A DNA stretch of 64,000 nucleotides. It comes from Actinomycetes bacterium. GTDB lineage: Bacteria; Actinomycetota; Actinomycetes; Propionibacteriales; Nocardioidaceae. Under the pieces are notes generated by a model. It saw only the letters and a list, made by a program, of their open reading frames with translations. It searched no databases and was not told the DNA's origin. Of the stretch, positions 24,723 to 33,335 are shown in pieces. The position numbers and the translations under genes were made by a program. Numbering within the stretch: position 1 is the stretch's first letter; each line of letters starts with the position of its first letter. The stretch spans positions 1 to 64,000 of the forward strand of contig JAEZEJ010000047.1 of NCBI GenBank assembly GCA_023417775.1. Direction: 5' to 3'.

Positions 24723-25178
24723 ATGCCCAGTCCACGTAATGCGAAGATCGCCGATCGGATCAAGACGATCGTCGCCGGGCTGCTCGAGCGCCGGATCAAG
24801 GATCCGCGCATCGGGTTCCTCACCATCACCGATGTCCGGCTGACCGGCGACGGCCAGCACGCCTCGGTGTTCTACACCGTCATGGGAGATGAGTCCGACC
24901 GGGACGGCACGGCCGCCGCGCTGTCCAGCGCCACGGGGCTCATCCGTTCGGAGGTCGGCAAGCAGCTCGGTCTGCGGCACACGCCGACGATCGAGTTCTT
25001 CCTCGACGCGGTCCCCGAACAGGCCCGCGAGATCGAGGATCTGCTGGCCCGCGCCCGGCAGTCCGATGCCGAGGTGGCGGCCCGCGCCGCGGGTGCTCAG
25101 TACGCCGGCGATCCCGACCCGTACAAGAAGCACGACGATGAGGACGACGCCGTCGACGGCGACGACGAGGGCGAATGA
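24723..25178 (+). CDS. rbfA: Ribosome-binding factor A
   Basis: RbfA is a 30S maturation factor. The 151-residue protein has the KH-like RbfA domain (RNAKIADRIKTIVAGLLERRIKDPRIGFLTITDVRLTGDGQHASVFYTVMG) and an acidic C-terminal tail (DDEDDAVDGDDEGE) common in actinobacterial versions. ATG 24723 is preferred; the region before it is purine-rich (GAGAGAAAAGAGAA). It overlaps truB by ATGA. Confidence 0.93.
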   Translation: MPSPRNAKIADRIKTIVAGLLERRIKDPRIGFLTITDVRLTGDGQHASVFYTVMGDESDRDGTAAALSSATGLIRSEVGKQLGLRHTPTIEFFLDAVPEQAREIEDLLARARQSDAEVAARAAGAQYAGDPDPYKKHDDEDDAVDGDDEGE

Positions 25179-26059
25179 CCGAGGCGAGTGAGCCGGTGGG
25201 CCTGGCGATCGTCGACAAGCCCGCCGGCTGGACCTCGCACGATGTCGTCGCCCGCATGCGCCGACTGGCCCGCACCCGCAAGGTCGGACATGCCGGCACC
25301 CTCGACCCGATGGCCACCGGTGTGCTGGTGCTCGGCATCGGACGAGCCACCCGGCTGCTCGGTCACCTGCAGCTCGCCGACAAGGAGTACCTGGCCACCA
25401 TCCGGCTGGGGGAGTCGACGATCACCGACGATGCCGAGGGCGAGATCATCGAGACGGCCGACGCCTCGGGGCTCGATCTCGCACGTATCGAGGCCGCGAT
25501 GGCTCCGCTCACGGGGGATATCGCCCAGGTGCCCTCGAAGGTCTCGGCGATCAAGGTCGACGGTCGGCGTTCCTACGCCCGCGTGCGTGCGGGGGAGGAC
25601 GTCGAACTCGCCGCCCGACCGGTGACGGTATCGGTCTTCGAGGCCGTCGACGTCCGGACCGGTGAACGCACCGCCGATGTCGAGGTGCGGGTCGTCTGCT
25701 CCAGCGGCACCTATGTGCGTGCCCTCGCCCGTGATCTGGGCGCATCGCTCGGGGTTGGCGGGCATCTGACGATGCTGCGCCGCACCCGCGTGGGCGGCTT
25801 CGGTCTCGACCGTGCCCGCACGCTCGATCAGCTGGCGGAACGACTCGACATCACCGGTCTCGACGATGCCGCCCGCGCGGCCTTCGATCGACGGGTACTG
25901 GACGAGACCCAGGCACGGCTCGCGCGTCACGGCCGCGTGCTGGAGGGGCTCGCGCTGCCTGAGGACGGGCCCACCGCGCTCTTCGGACCCGATGGCGACT
26001 TCCTCGCGCTGTACGAGCCGCGCGGCGCGGACGCCCGCCCGGTGGCCGTCTTCACCTGA
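25175..26059 (+). CDS. truB: tRNA pseudouridine(55) synthase TruB
   Basis: TruB makes pseudouridine 55 in the T loop of tRNAs. The 294-residue protein begins GLAIVDKPAGWTSHDVVARMRRL and has the catalytic motif GHAGTLDPMATGVL with Asp44, plus the conserved YLATIRLG and CSSGTYVRALARDLG segments. A C-terminal extension follows the catalytic domain, as in other Actinobacteria. It is coupled to rbfA through ATGA. Confidence 0.96.
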   Translation: MTEASEPVGLAIVDKPAGWTSHDVVARMRRLARTRKVGHAGTLDPMATGVLVLGIGRATRLLGHLQLADKEYLATIRLGESTITDDAEGEIIETADASGLDLARIEAAMAPLTGDIAQVPSKVSAIKVDGRRSYARVRAGEDVELAARPVTVSVFEAVDVRTGERTADVEVRVVCSSGTYVRALARDLGASLGVGGHLTMLRRTRVGGFGLDRARTLDQLAERLDITGLDDAARAAFDRRVLDETQARLARHGRVLEGLALPEDGPTALFGPDGDFLALYEPRGADARPVAVFT

Positions 26060-26114
26060 GAGGGATCGGTGGGGACACCGCGAGGCCGCCCGGGGCGGAT
26101 CGTCTGAGCACAGA

Positions 26115-26120
26115 TAGGGT
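26115..26120 (+). promoter_or_regulatory. Predicted leaderless -10 of the phospholipase D-like gene
   Basis: TAGGGT, then seven bases and ATG 26128. The alternative GTG 26119 would lie inside this hexamer. Confidence 0.5.
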
Positions 26121-26127
26121 GGCCGGC

Positions 26128-27369
26128 ATGACCTGGTCGACCCCTTCTCCTCGTCAGGTACTGCGCCGTTTCGTCTTCGGCTTCCTGATGGTCCAGGTCG
26201 CCGCCGTGGCATCGCTGATGACCGCCACCAAGGTCCGCAAGATGCTGCGCGGCAAGGGCACGAGGCCGTTGCCCCGCGTCGAGCCGCGGACCTTCAGCGT
26301 CGGTGAGTCGAACGAGGCCAATGTCTACGTCAGCGGGGCGCCGCTGTACGAGGACATGCTCGCGGCGATCGAGCAAGCCCATCAGCGGGTCCTCTTCGAG
26401 TCGTACATCGTCAAGGACGATGAGATGGGGCGCCGGTTCAAGCGGGCCTTGAACGAGGCCGCCGCGCGCGGGGTCGAGGTCTACGTGATCTACGACGGCT
26501 TCGCCAATCTGGTGGTCAAGCCGAGCTTCTTCCGCTTCGCGCCGTCGGTGCAGGTCATGCGGTATCCGGTGCTGGCCTCCGGGCTGCGCTTCTGGAATCC
26601 GCGGAACTACGGCCGAGACCATCGCAAGATCCTCGTCGTGGACGATGACATCGCCTTCGTCGGCGGCTACAACGTCGGGCGGCTCTACGAGGATGAATGG
26701 CGCGACACCCATCTGGCGCTCAGCGGCACCGCCGTCTGGGATCTGGAGAATGCCTTCGTCGACTTCTGGAACGTCCACCGGCCCAAGGAACGCATCGAGC
26801 AGGTCACCCGCCCGACCTGGGATCCGGAGATCCGCGCCCACCGCAATGTCCCGCGCCAGCTGATCTTCCCGATCCGCGGCATGTACCTCGAGGCGATCGA
26901 CCGAGCCCAGAAGACGATCGAGCTGACCACCGCCTATTTCATCCCCGATGCCGACATCCTGGACGCGCTCATCGACGCCTCACGGCGCGAGGTCCAGGTG
27001 CGGATCCTGCTGCCTCGGGTGTCGAACCACGTGATCGCCGACTTCCTGGCCCGCGGTTACTTCAACCGCCTGCTCGACGCGGGGGTCGAGATCTGGCGCT
27101 ACTCCGATCACATGGTGCACGCCAAGACCGCGACCATCGATGGCGAGTGGAGCACGATCGGCACGGCGAATATCGACCGGTTGAGCCTCACCGGCAATTA
27201 CGAGATCAATATCGAGATCATCGACGAGGGCTTCGCCCGGGGGATGCGCGCGGTCTTCGCCGATGACGCCGCCAAGGCCGAGCTGCTCACCGCCGAGGCG
27301 TGGCACCGGCGCGCCACCGTCGGCCGGCTCTACGAGTGGGTGCTCAAGCCGCTCAAGCCGCTGCTCTGA
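26128..27369 (+). CDS. Phospholipase D-like / cardiolipin synthase family protein
   Basis: The 413-residue protein has one N-terminal membrane segment (FVFGFLMVQVAAVASLM) and two HKD motifs: DHRKILVVDDDIAFVGGYNVG and VHAKTATIDGEWSTIGTANID. Two HKD motifs plus a membrane anchor fit bacterial cardiolipin synthases, which condense two phosphatidylglycerols; phosphatidylserine-synthase-like or phospholipase activity cannot be excluded. It sits between truB and ribF with its own leaderless promoter. In Actinobacteria cardiolipin is often made by a CDP-alcohol enzyme instead, so the role is uncertain. Confidence 0.85.
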   Translation: MTWSTPSPRQVLRRFVFGFLMVQVAAVASLMTATKVRKMLRGKGTRPLPRVEPRTFSVGESNEANVYVSGAPLYEDMLAAIEQAHQRVLFESYIVKDDEMGRRFKRALNEAAARGVEVYVIYDGFANLVVKPSFFRFAPSVQVMRYPVLASGLRFWNPRNYGRDHRKILVVDDDIAFVGGYNVGRLYEDEWRDTHLALSGTAVWDLENAFVDFWNVHRPKERIEQVTRPTWDPEIRAHRNVPRQLIFPIRGMYLEAIDRAQKTIELTTAYFIPDADILDALIDASRREVQVRILLPRVSNHVIADFLARGYFNRLLDAGVEIWRYSDHMVHAKTATIDGEWSTIGTANIDRLSLTGNYEINIEIIDEGFARGMRAVFADDAAKAELLTAEAWHRRATVGRLYEWVLKPLKPLL

Positions 27370-27408
27370 CCCGTACAACCCGGGCCGGTGGGCGCGGAAG
27401 CGCGTGAC

Positions 27409-27414
27409 TACAGT
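27409..27414 (+). promoter_or_regulatory. Predicted leaderless -10 of ribF
   Basis: TACAGT, six bases (GGCCTG) and GTG 27421. This settles the ribF start, since upstream in-frame codons would precede the likely transcription start. Confidence 0.5.
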
Positions 27415-27420
27415 GGCCTG

Positions 27421-28356
27421 GTGGCGATCTGGGAAGCGACCGAGGGTGCGTCCGCCGATCCGGTCGGTGGTCCGAGCGTGGTGACCATCGGGGTCTTCGA
27501 CGGCGTGCATCGGGGTCATCAGCAGGTGATCGCCGCGGTGCGGGAGAGAGCTGCCGCCGCCGGTGCGACGCCGGTGGCCATCACCTTCGATCCGCATCCG
27601 GTGGCCGTCCTGGCCCCCGATAAGGCCCCCGTCCGGCTGACCACACTGGATCGCCGCGTGGAGCTGCTGCACCAGCACGGTGCCGAGGAGGTGCGGGTGC
27701 TGGCCTTCTCGGCGGAGATGTCCGCGTGGAGCCCCCAGGAGTTCATCGACCGCGTCATCGTGGAGCAGACCCATTGCCGCGAGCTGATCGTCGGAGAGAA
27801 CTTCCGCTTCGGCCAGCGTGCCGCCGGCACCGTCGAGACGCTGCGACTCGCCGGGCAGGCCGCCGGGTTCTCCGTCGACGGATGGTCCCTCGCCGGCGAC
27901 GGCGAGGCATTCTCCTCGACCCGCGTGCGCGCGGCGGTCGCGGACGGGGACCTGGCGACGGCCGCCGCGATCCTCGGGCGCCCGCACGAGATCAGCGGCG
28001 CGGTCGTTCGCGGAGACCGGCGTGGACGCGAGCTGGGCTACCCCACCGCCAATGTGCCGGTCGACGAGGCCTATGCGGTGCCGCCGGACGGCGTCTATGC
28101 CGGACGACTGGTGCGTGCCGGGGGAGAGCGCCTGCCCGCCGCGATCTCGATCGGCACGAATCCGACCTTCGACGGTGTCGCGGGGCGCCGGGTGGAGTCC
28201 TATGTCCTCGACCGCGAGGATCTCGACCTGTACGACGAGCAGGTCCGGGTCGAGCTGGTCGAGCGGCTGCGGCCGATGGTCGCCTTCGACTCCGTCGACG
28301 AGCTGGTGCTCCAGATGGAGGCCGATGTCACGGCGACCCGCCGCATCCTCGATTAA
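27421..28356 (+). CDS. ribF: Bifunctional riboflavin kinase/FAD synthetase
   Basis: RibF turns riboflavin into FMN and then FAD. The 311-residue protein has the N-terminal nucleotidyltransferase domain (VVTIGVFDGVHRGHQQVI; ITFDPHP; GENFRFGQ; FSSTRVRAAV) and the C-terminal kinase domain (GDRRGRELGYPTANV; PDGVYAG; ISIGTNPTFDG). Starting at GTG 27421 gives the normal length. It stands between the phospholipase D-like gene and rpsO, the usual truB-ribF-rpsO order apart from the insertion. Confidence 0.96.
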   Translation: MAIWEATEGASADPVGGPSVVTIGVFDGVHRGHQQVIAAVRERAAAAGATPVAITFDPHPVAVLAPDKAPVRLTTLDRRVELLHQHGAEEVRVLAFSAEMSAWSPQEFIDRVIVEQTHCRELIVGENFRFGQRAAGTVETLRLAGQAAGFSVDGWSLAGDGEAFSSTRVRAAVADGDLATAAAILGRPHEISGAVVRGDRRGRELGYPTANVPVDEAYAVPPDGVYAGRLVRAGGERLPAAISIGTNPTFDGVAGRRVESYVLDREDLDLYDEQVRVELVERLRPMVAFDSVDELVLQMEADVTATRRILD

Positions 28357-28470
28357 CGCCCGCACGTCGCCCGCTGCTATCCTGGCTGATGCCGTCAGAA
28401 CGGCCACGGATTCCAGTGCCCCGGTGAACAGGCCCGGGCGCGCCGTGCAACGAGTACCCAGAGGAGAACA

Positions 28471-28761
28471 GTGTCGAAGAAGACTGCTGCGCCCACCGTC
28501 GCAGAGCTGCCCAAGGACGAGATCATCAAGCAGTATGCGCTGAGCGAGGGCGACACCGGCTCTCCTGAGGTTCAGGTTGCGCTGCTGAGCAAGCGCATCG
28601 CGCAGCTCACCGAGCACCTGAAGCTGCACAAGCACGATCACCACAGCCGTCGCGGCCTGCTGCTGCTCGTCGGTCAGCGTCGTCGTCTGCTCAACTACCT
28701 GCAGAACAATGACATCGAGCGCTACCGCTCGCTGATCGACCGTCTCGGCCTGCGCCGCTGA
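28471..28761 (+). CDS. rpsO: Small ribosomal subunit protein uS15
   Basis: The 96-residue protein shows the full S15 pattern: YALSEGDTGSPEVQVALLSKRIAQLTEHLK, HKHDHHSRRGLLLLVGQRRRLLNYL and YRSLIDRLGLRR. S15 binds 16S rRNA early in 30S assembly. GTG 28471 has AGAGGAGAA upstream. An intrinsic-type terminator follows, and pnp comes next, as in many bacteria. Confidence 0.98.
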   Translation: MSKKTAAPTVAELPKDEIIKQYALSEGDTGSPEVQVALLSKRIAQLTEHLKLHKHDHHSRRGLLLLVGQRRRLLNYLQNNDIERYRSLIDRLGLRR

Positions 28762-28768
28762 CCCGCTG

Positions 28769-28800
28769 AAGCGGCCGTCCCCTCGCGGGGCGGCCGCTTT
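28769..28800 (+). terminator. Intrinsic terminator after rpsO
   Basis: AAGCGGCCG plus CCCC pairs with GGGG plus CGGCCGCTT (one bulged T, TCGC loop), followed by a short T run. It separates rpsO from pnp. Confidence 0.75.
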
Positions 28801-28921
28801 CGCACAACTGCACACCCACTGCGACGAGGTCGGCCCGTCACGCTCGGTCCTCGGTAGTGGCCCGCGGAGCCCCAGGGTTCCGAGGGCCTCGATCGAAGAC
28901 CGGCGCTGCGCCATCAAGGCC

Positions 28922-28960
28922 CTGTCAGGCCGCCTCGTCCTGACAGCAGGCATCGCCTGC
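28922..28960 (+). promoter_or_regulatory. Tandem hairpins in the pnp leader
   Basis: CTGTCAGG (28922-28929) pairs with CCTGACAG (28939-28946), and immediately after, GCAGGC (28946-28951) pairs with GCCTGC (28955-28960) with a three-base loop. The pnp ribosome binding site GGAGAGGA follows directly. In E. coli pnp is autoregulated through cleavage of a leader stem; whether that applies here is inference. Confidence 0.5.
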
Positions 28961-28973
28961 GGAGAGGACTCTC

Positions 28974-31184
28974 ATGTCCGATCAGACTGTCCATTCAGTC
29001 GAGACCGTCATCGACAACGGCTCTTTCGGCACCCGCAACGTGCGCTTCGAGACGGGCCTGCTGGCCCGCCAGGCCGCCGGCTCGGTCGCCGCCTACCTCG
29101 ATGACGACACCATGCTGCTGAGCGCCACCACGGCGGGCAAGCATCCCAAGGACCACTTCGACTTCTTCCCGCTCACGGTCGACGTCGAGGAGCGCATGTA
29201 CGCCGCGGGACGCATCCCCGGCTCGTTCTTCCGCCGTGAGGGCCGTCCCAGCGAGGACGCCATCCTCACCTGCCGGCTCATCGACCGGCCGCTGCGCCCG
29301 ACCTTCAAGAAGGGCCTGCGCAACGAGGTCCAGGTCGTCATCACGGTCCTGGCCCTCAACCCCGACACCCCCTACGATGTGCTGGCGATCAACGCCGCCT
29401 CGGCCTCGACGCAGATCTCCGGTCTGCCGTTCAGCGGGCCGATCGGCGCCACCCGCGTCGCGCTGATCGACGGCCAGTGGGTCGCCTTCCCGACGCACAG
29501 CCAGCTCGAGAACGCCGTCTTCGACATGGTCATCGCCGGTCGCGTGGCGGGCGACGATGTCGCGATCATGATGGTCGAGGCCGAGTCGACCGAGTCCACC
29601 TGGGAGCTCGTCCAGGGCGGCGTCCAGGCGCCGACCGAGGAGATCGTGGCCGGCGGCATCGAGGCCGCCAAGCCCTTCATCCGCCAGCTGTGCGAGGCCC
29701 AGGCCGAGCTCGCGAATGCGGCCGCCAAGGAGGTCCAGGACTTCCCGGTCTTCCTCGACTACGAGGACGATGCCTACGAGGCCGTCGCCCAGATCGCCAG
29801 CGACGACATGCGCGAGGCGCTGACGATCGTCAGCAAGGCCGAGCGTGAGGCTCGCGAGTCCGAGATCAAGGCCAAGGTCGTCGAGCAGCTCGCCGATCGC
29901 TTCGAGGGCCGCGAGAAGGAGCTGGGGGCGGCGCTGCGTTCGCTGACCAAGTCGCTGGTGCGCGACCGCGTGCTGCGCGACAAGGTCCGCATCGACGGCC
30001 GTGGACTGGCCGATATCCGTGAGCTGAGCGCCGAGGTCGGTGTCATCCCGCGGGTGCACGGGTCGGCGCTGTTCCAGCGTGGCGAGACCCAGATCCTCGG
30101 CGTCTCGACGCTCAACATGCTCGATCTGGAGCAGAAGCTCGACACGCTGAGCCCCGAGACCACGCGCCGGTACATGCACAACTACAACTTCCCGCCCTTC
30201 TCGACCGGCGAGACCGGCCGGGTGGGCTCGCCGAAGCGGCGCGAGATCGGTCACGGCGCGCTCGCCGGTCGTGCCCTGATCCCGGTGCTGCCGACGCGCG
30301 AGGAGTTCCCCTACGCGATCCGTCAGGTCTCCGAGGCGCTCAGCTCGAACGGCTCGACCTCGATGGGCTCGGTGTGCGCCTCGACCCTCGGTCTGCTCAA
30401 TGCCGGTGTGCCCCTGCGCGCCCCGGTCGCGGGTATCGCCATGGGTCTCATCTCCGGTGAGGTCGACGGCAAGACGCAGTACGTCACGCTCACCGACATC
30501 CTCGGGGCGGAGGACGCCTTCGGCGATATGGACTTCAAGGTCGCGGGCACCCGCGAGTTCGTCACGGCCCTGCAGCTGGACACCAAGCTCGACGGCATCC
30601 CCGCCGATGTGCTCGCCGGTGCGCTGACGCAGGCCCGCGATGCCCGCTTCACCATCCTGGACGTGATGGCCGAGGCGATCAGCGAGCCCGACGAGATGAG
30701 CCCGTACGCGCCGCGCATCATCACGATCAAGGTCCCGGTCGACAAGATCGGCGAGGTCATCGGCCCCAAGGGCAAGATGATCAACCAGATCCAGGACGAC
30801 ACGGGCGCCAAGATCTCGATCGACGATGACGGCACGGTGTTCATCGGCGCCGAGGGTGGCGACGCCGCGGAGGCGGCCAGGAGCGCCATCAACGCGATCG
30901 CCAACCCGACCATGCCCGAGGTCGGCGAGCGCTACCTCGGCACGGTCGTCAAGACGGTCGACTTCGGTGCGTTCATCTCGCTGCTGCCGGGCAAGGACGG
31001 GCTGCTGCACATCAGCAAGCTGCGCGACCTCAACGACGGCCAGCGGGTCAACAATGTCGAGGACGTCGTCTCGGTCGGCCAGAAGATCCAGGTCGAGATC
31101 GCCGAGGTCGGTGACCGTGGCAAGCTCTCGCTGATCCCGGTCGTCGAGAAGTCCGAGGCCGCCGAGGCTCCCGCCGAAGGCTGA
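28974..31184 (+). CDS. pnp: Polyribonucleotide nucleotidyltransferase (PNPase)
   Basis: PNPase degrades RNA 3'-to-5' with phosphate. The 736-residue protein has two RNase PH domains (RNVRFETGLLARQAAGSV...; DGRGLADIRELSAEVGVIPRVHGSALFQRGETQ), a helical linker, a KH domain (KIGEVIGPKGKMINQIQDDTGA) and an S1 domain (VGERYLGTVVKTVDFGAFISLLPGKDGLLHISKL). ATG 28974 has GGAGAGGA upstream. The gene has its own leader with two hairpins and ends in a 17-bp terminator stem. Confidence 0.97.
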   Translation: MSDQTVHSVETVIDNGSFGTRNVRFETGLLARQAAGSVAAYLDDDTMLLSATTAGKHPKDHFDFFPLTVDVEERMYAAGRIPGSFFRREGRPSEDAILTCRLIDRPLRPTFKKGLRNEVQVVITVLALNPDTPYDVLAINAASASTQISGLPFSGPIGATRVALIDGQWVAFPTHSQLENAVFDMVIAGRVAGDDVAIMMVEAESTESTWELVQGGVQAPTEEIVAGGIEAAKPFIRQLCEAQAELANAAAKEVQDFPVFLDYEDDAYEAVAQIASDDMREALTIVSKAEREARESEIKAKVVEQLADRFEGREKELGAALRSLTKSLVRDRVLRDKVRIDGRGLADIRELSAEVGVIPRVHGSALFQRGETQILGVSTLNMLDLEQKLDTLSPETTRRYMHNYNFPPFSTGETGRVGSPKRREIGHGALAGRALIPVLPTREEFPYAIRQVSEALSSNGSTSMGSVCASTLGLLNAGVPLRAPVAGIAMGLISGEVDGKTQYVTLTDILGAEDAFGDMDFKVAGTREFVTALQLDTKLDGIPADVLAGALTQARDARFTILDVMAEAISEPDEMSPYAPRIITIKVPVDKIGEVIGPKGKMINQIQDDTGAKISIDDDGTVFIGAEGGDAAEAARSAINAIANPTMPEVGERYLGTVVKTVDFGAFISLLPGKDGLLHISKLRDLNDGQRVNNVEDVVSVGQKIQVEIAEVGDRGKLSLIPVVEKSEAAEAPAEG

Positions 31185-31197
31185 CCCTCGCGTCTGC

Positions 31198-31236
31198 CGA
31201 CGACGCCCCGAGCACTCGCTGCTCGGGGCGTCGTCG
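31198..31236 (+). terminator. Strong hairpin terminator after pnp
   Basis: Arms 31198-31214 and 31220-31236 form a perfect 17-bp stem with a CTCGC loop, 13 bases after the pnp stop. Only a short CATT follows, so termination may rely on the stem strength. Confidence 0.8.
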
Positions 31237-31261
31237 CATTCCCACGGCCCCGTATGGGGCG

Positions 31262-31376
31262 GTGCGCCATCAACCTCTCGGTGGCCGTGGCCGTGCGCCA
31301 TCAACCCTTCCACCAACGTTCTGGTGGGCTGTCTACCTTTCCAGAGCCGATGAGGTTGATGGTCTACCCCTCCACA
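31262..31376 (+). repeat. Repeat-rich pnp-dapB spacer (family C)
   Basis: GTGCGCCATCAACC occurs at 31262-31275 and again at 31293-31306; an inverted copy of CCATCAACC lies at 31354-31362. Between them CCACCA and TGGTGG form a small hairpin. The segment 31301-31342 (TCAACCCTTCC, hairpin, GTCTACCTTTCC) resembles 58544-58580 before gltB (TCAACCCTTCC, hairpin CCGCC/GGCGG, GTCGACCTTCACC). Confidence 0.5.
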
Positions 31377-31418
31377 TCGGTTCGCGCACCCGCCGGACGT
31401 TCCGGTCTCGCCCGCTCC

Positions 31419-31424
31419 TACGAT
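31419..31424 (+). promoter_or_regulatory. Predicted leaderless -10 of dapB
   Basis: TACGAT, six bases (CGAGTC) and ATG 31431. It is one of the clearest examples of the pattern. Confidence 0.6.
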
Positions 31425-31430
31425 CGAGTC

Positions 31431-32180
31431 ATGACACGAGTGGCTGTGCTGGGCGCCCGAGGACGGATGGGATCGACATCGGTCGACGCGATCGAGGCGG
31501 CCGACGGCCTCGAGCTGGTCGCCGCGGTCGACAAGGACGATGCGGTCGACGCGCTCACCGAGGCGCGCGCGGAGGCCGCCTTGGTGTTCACCACCCCCGA
31601 TGTCGCGATGGATCAGGTGCGGTGGTGCGTCGAACAGGGCATCCACGTCGTGATCGGCACCTCCGGCTTCGGCGACGACAAGGTCGCGCGGTTGCGTGAG
31701 CTGGCCGCCGACCACGACGGCATCGGCATCCTCGTCGTACCGAATTTCTCGATCGGTGCTGTGCTGATGATGCGATTCGCGGCCGTCGCCGCTCCGTTCT
31801 TCGAGTCCGTCGAGGTCATCGAGATGCATCATCCCGACAAGGTCGATGCCCCGTCGGGTACTGCGGTGCGGACCGCCGAGATGATCGGTGCCGCTCGCAG
31901 GGAGGCCGGTTCCGCCGCCCTGCCGGATGCCACGACCACCGATCCCGACGGTGCCCGAGGGGCGAGCGTCGACGGGATCCCCGTGCACGCCGTGCGAGCC
32001 CGGGGCTTCACCGCCTCCCAGGAGGTGCTCTTCGGCGATCCGGGGGAGATCTTCAGCATCCGGCACGACTCGTCCAGCCGCGAGAGCTTCATGCCCGGGG
32101 TGGTGGCTGCCCTCCGGGCGGTCGCCGAGCATCCGGGTGTCACCGTCGGCCTGGACTCCGTCCTCGGCCTCACCGACTGA
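31431..32180 (+). CDS. dapB: 4-hydroxy-tetrahydrodipicolinate reductase
   Basis: DapB reduces hydroxytetrahydrodipicolinate with NAD(P)H in the lysine/diaminopimelate pathway. The 249-residue protein has the dinucleotide fold VAVLGARGRMGSTSVDAIEAADGLELVAAVD, the conserved GTSGF and NFSIGAVLM, and the active-site motif EMHHPDKVDAPSGTA. ATG 31431 is supported by its leaderless -10. dapA is encoded at 41642, the usual loose linkage in Actinobacteria with thyA-folA in between. Confidence 0.96.
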   Translation: MTRVAVLGARGRMGSTSVDAIEAADGLELVAAVDKDDAVDALTEARAEAALVFTTPDVAMDQVRWCVEQGIHVVIGTSGFGDDKVARLRELAADHDGIGILVVPNFSIGAVLMMRFAAVAAPFFESVEVIEMHHPDKVDAPSGTAVRTAEMIGAARREAGSAALPDATTTDPDGARGASVDGIPVHAVRARGFTASQEVLFGDPGEIFSIRHDSSSRESFMPGVVAALRAVAEHPGVTVGLDSVLGLTD

Positions 32181-32194
32181 TTCAGGAGCATTCC

Positions 32195-33223
32195 ATGCAG
32201 ACGCGACAGATCCGCCTCGCCCGTCGTCCCGCCGGGGAGCCCGCGGAGGACGACTTCGAGTTCACGACCCGCGACCTTCCGCCGTTGGAGGACGGACAGG
32301 TGCTGCTGCGCACGATCTATCTCTCGCTGGATCCGTATATGCGCGGCCGGATGAGCGATGCCAAGTCCTATGCGCAGCCACTGGAGATCGGCGACGTGAT
32401 GCTGGGACAGACGGTGTGCGAGGTCGTGGAGTCGGCCTCGGACCGCCGGTCGGTGGGTGACATCGTCCTCGCGTTCACCGGATGGCAGACGCACGCGATC
32501 GTGCCGGGCAAGCACACCCGCAAGCTCGACCCGTCGGCGGCGCCGATCACGACGGCGCTGGGCGTGCTGGGCATGCCCGGGTTCACCGCCTACGGCGGTC
32601 TCCTGGGGATCGGACATCCTGCGGAGGGGGAGACCGTCGTGGTCGCGGCGGCGACCGGGCCCGTGGGCTCGGCGGTCGGGCAGATCGCGCGGGTCAAGGG
32701 CGCGCGGGCCGTCGGGATCGCCGGAGGTCCCGAGAAATGCGCGGCGCTCATCGACGAGTTCGGCTTCGACGCCGCTGTCGACCACCGGGCTCCGGACTTC
32801 GTCGAGAGGCTCGCCGAGGCGACCCCCGATGGCATCGACGTGTACTTCGAGAATGTCGGCGGCCGGGTGACCAATGCCGTGATCGACCGCTTCAATCCGT
32901 TCGCGCGGATGCCGGTCTGCGGCGTGATCTCGGGGTACAACGCCGTCGACGGTCTCGCCGATGCCGATCGGCTGGCGCCGGACTTCCTGCAGCGCATCCT
33001 GGTGGATCGGCTCACCATCCGCGGCTTCATCCAGGACGAGTTCATCGAGAGCCATCACGAGGACTTCGTGCGTGACATGACCGCCTGGGTGGGCGACGGC
33101 CGGGTGCGTTACCGCGAGGACATCGTCGACGGGCTCGACCAGGCCCCCGAGGCCTTCCGCGGTCTGCTCGCCGGACGCAACTTCGGCAAGCTCCTCGTCC
33201 GAGTCTCCGCCGATCCCACCTGA
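32195..33223 (+). CDS. NADP-dependent medium-chain oxidoreductase (PTGR/CurA-like)
   Basis: The 342-residue protein matches the zinc-free MDR subfamily that reduces activated double bonds (leukotriene B4 dehydrogenase/CurA-like): RTIYLSLDPYMRGRMSD, LGMPGFTAYGGLLGIGHPAEGETVVVAAATGPVGSAVGQIARVKGARAVGIAGG, and VDVYFENVGG-like (IDVYFENVGG). No zinc ligands are present. It starts at ATG 32195, 14 bases after dapB with AGGAGCATTCC upstream, so it is probably cotranscribed. The natural substrate is unknown; alkenal or alkenone reduction is the family's usual activity. Confidence 0.87.
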   Translation: MQTRQIRLARRPAGEPAEDDFEFTTRDLPPLEDGQVLLRTIYLSLDPYMRGRMSDAKSYAQPLEIGDVMLGQTVCEVVESASDRRSVGDIVLAFTGWQTHAIVPGKHTRKLDPSAAPITTALGVLGMPGFTAYGGLLGIGHPAEGETVVVAAATGPVGSAVGQIARVKGARAVGIAGGPEKCAALIDEFGFDAAVDHRAPDFVERLAEATPDGIDVYFENVGGRVTNAVIDRFNPFARMPVCGVISGYNAVDGLADADRLAPDFLQRILVDRLTIRGFIQDEFIESHHEDFVRDMTAWVGDGRVRYREDIVDGLDQAPEAFRGLLAGRNFGKLLVRVSADPT

Positions 33224-33233
33224 CCCTCCCGTC

Positions 33234-33296
33234 CGACTTTCGGCCGGTTGTGGCCCCTTACCGACGAGTAAAAGGGCCATAACCGGCCAGAAGTCG
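33234..33296. repeat. 23-bp imperfect palindrome (family A), likely bidirectional terminator
   Basis: Arms 33234-33256 and 33274-33296 match at 20 of 23 positions, the rest being G-U compatible, around a 17-base loop. It lies between the convergent oxidoreductase and azlD genes. Its core GGCCGGTTGTGGCCC matches that of the palindrome after proS. Confidence 0.8.
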
Positions 33297-33335
33297 CCCT
33301 CGAAGCCGGGACGTCCGGATGGCGGACGGGCGGGG

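Noticed and set aside
33234..33296. Large palindromes as insertion-sequence terminal repeats
   Set aside because: No transposase-like frame lies within or beside any of the palindromes, and the loops are only 14-17 bases.
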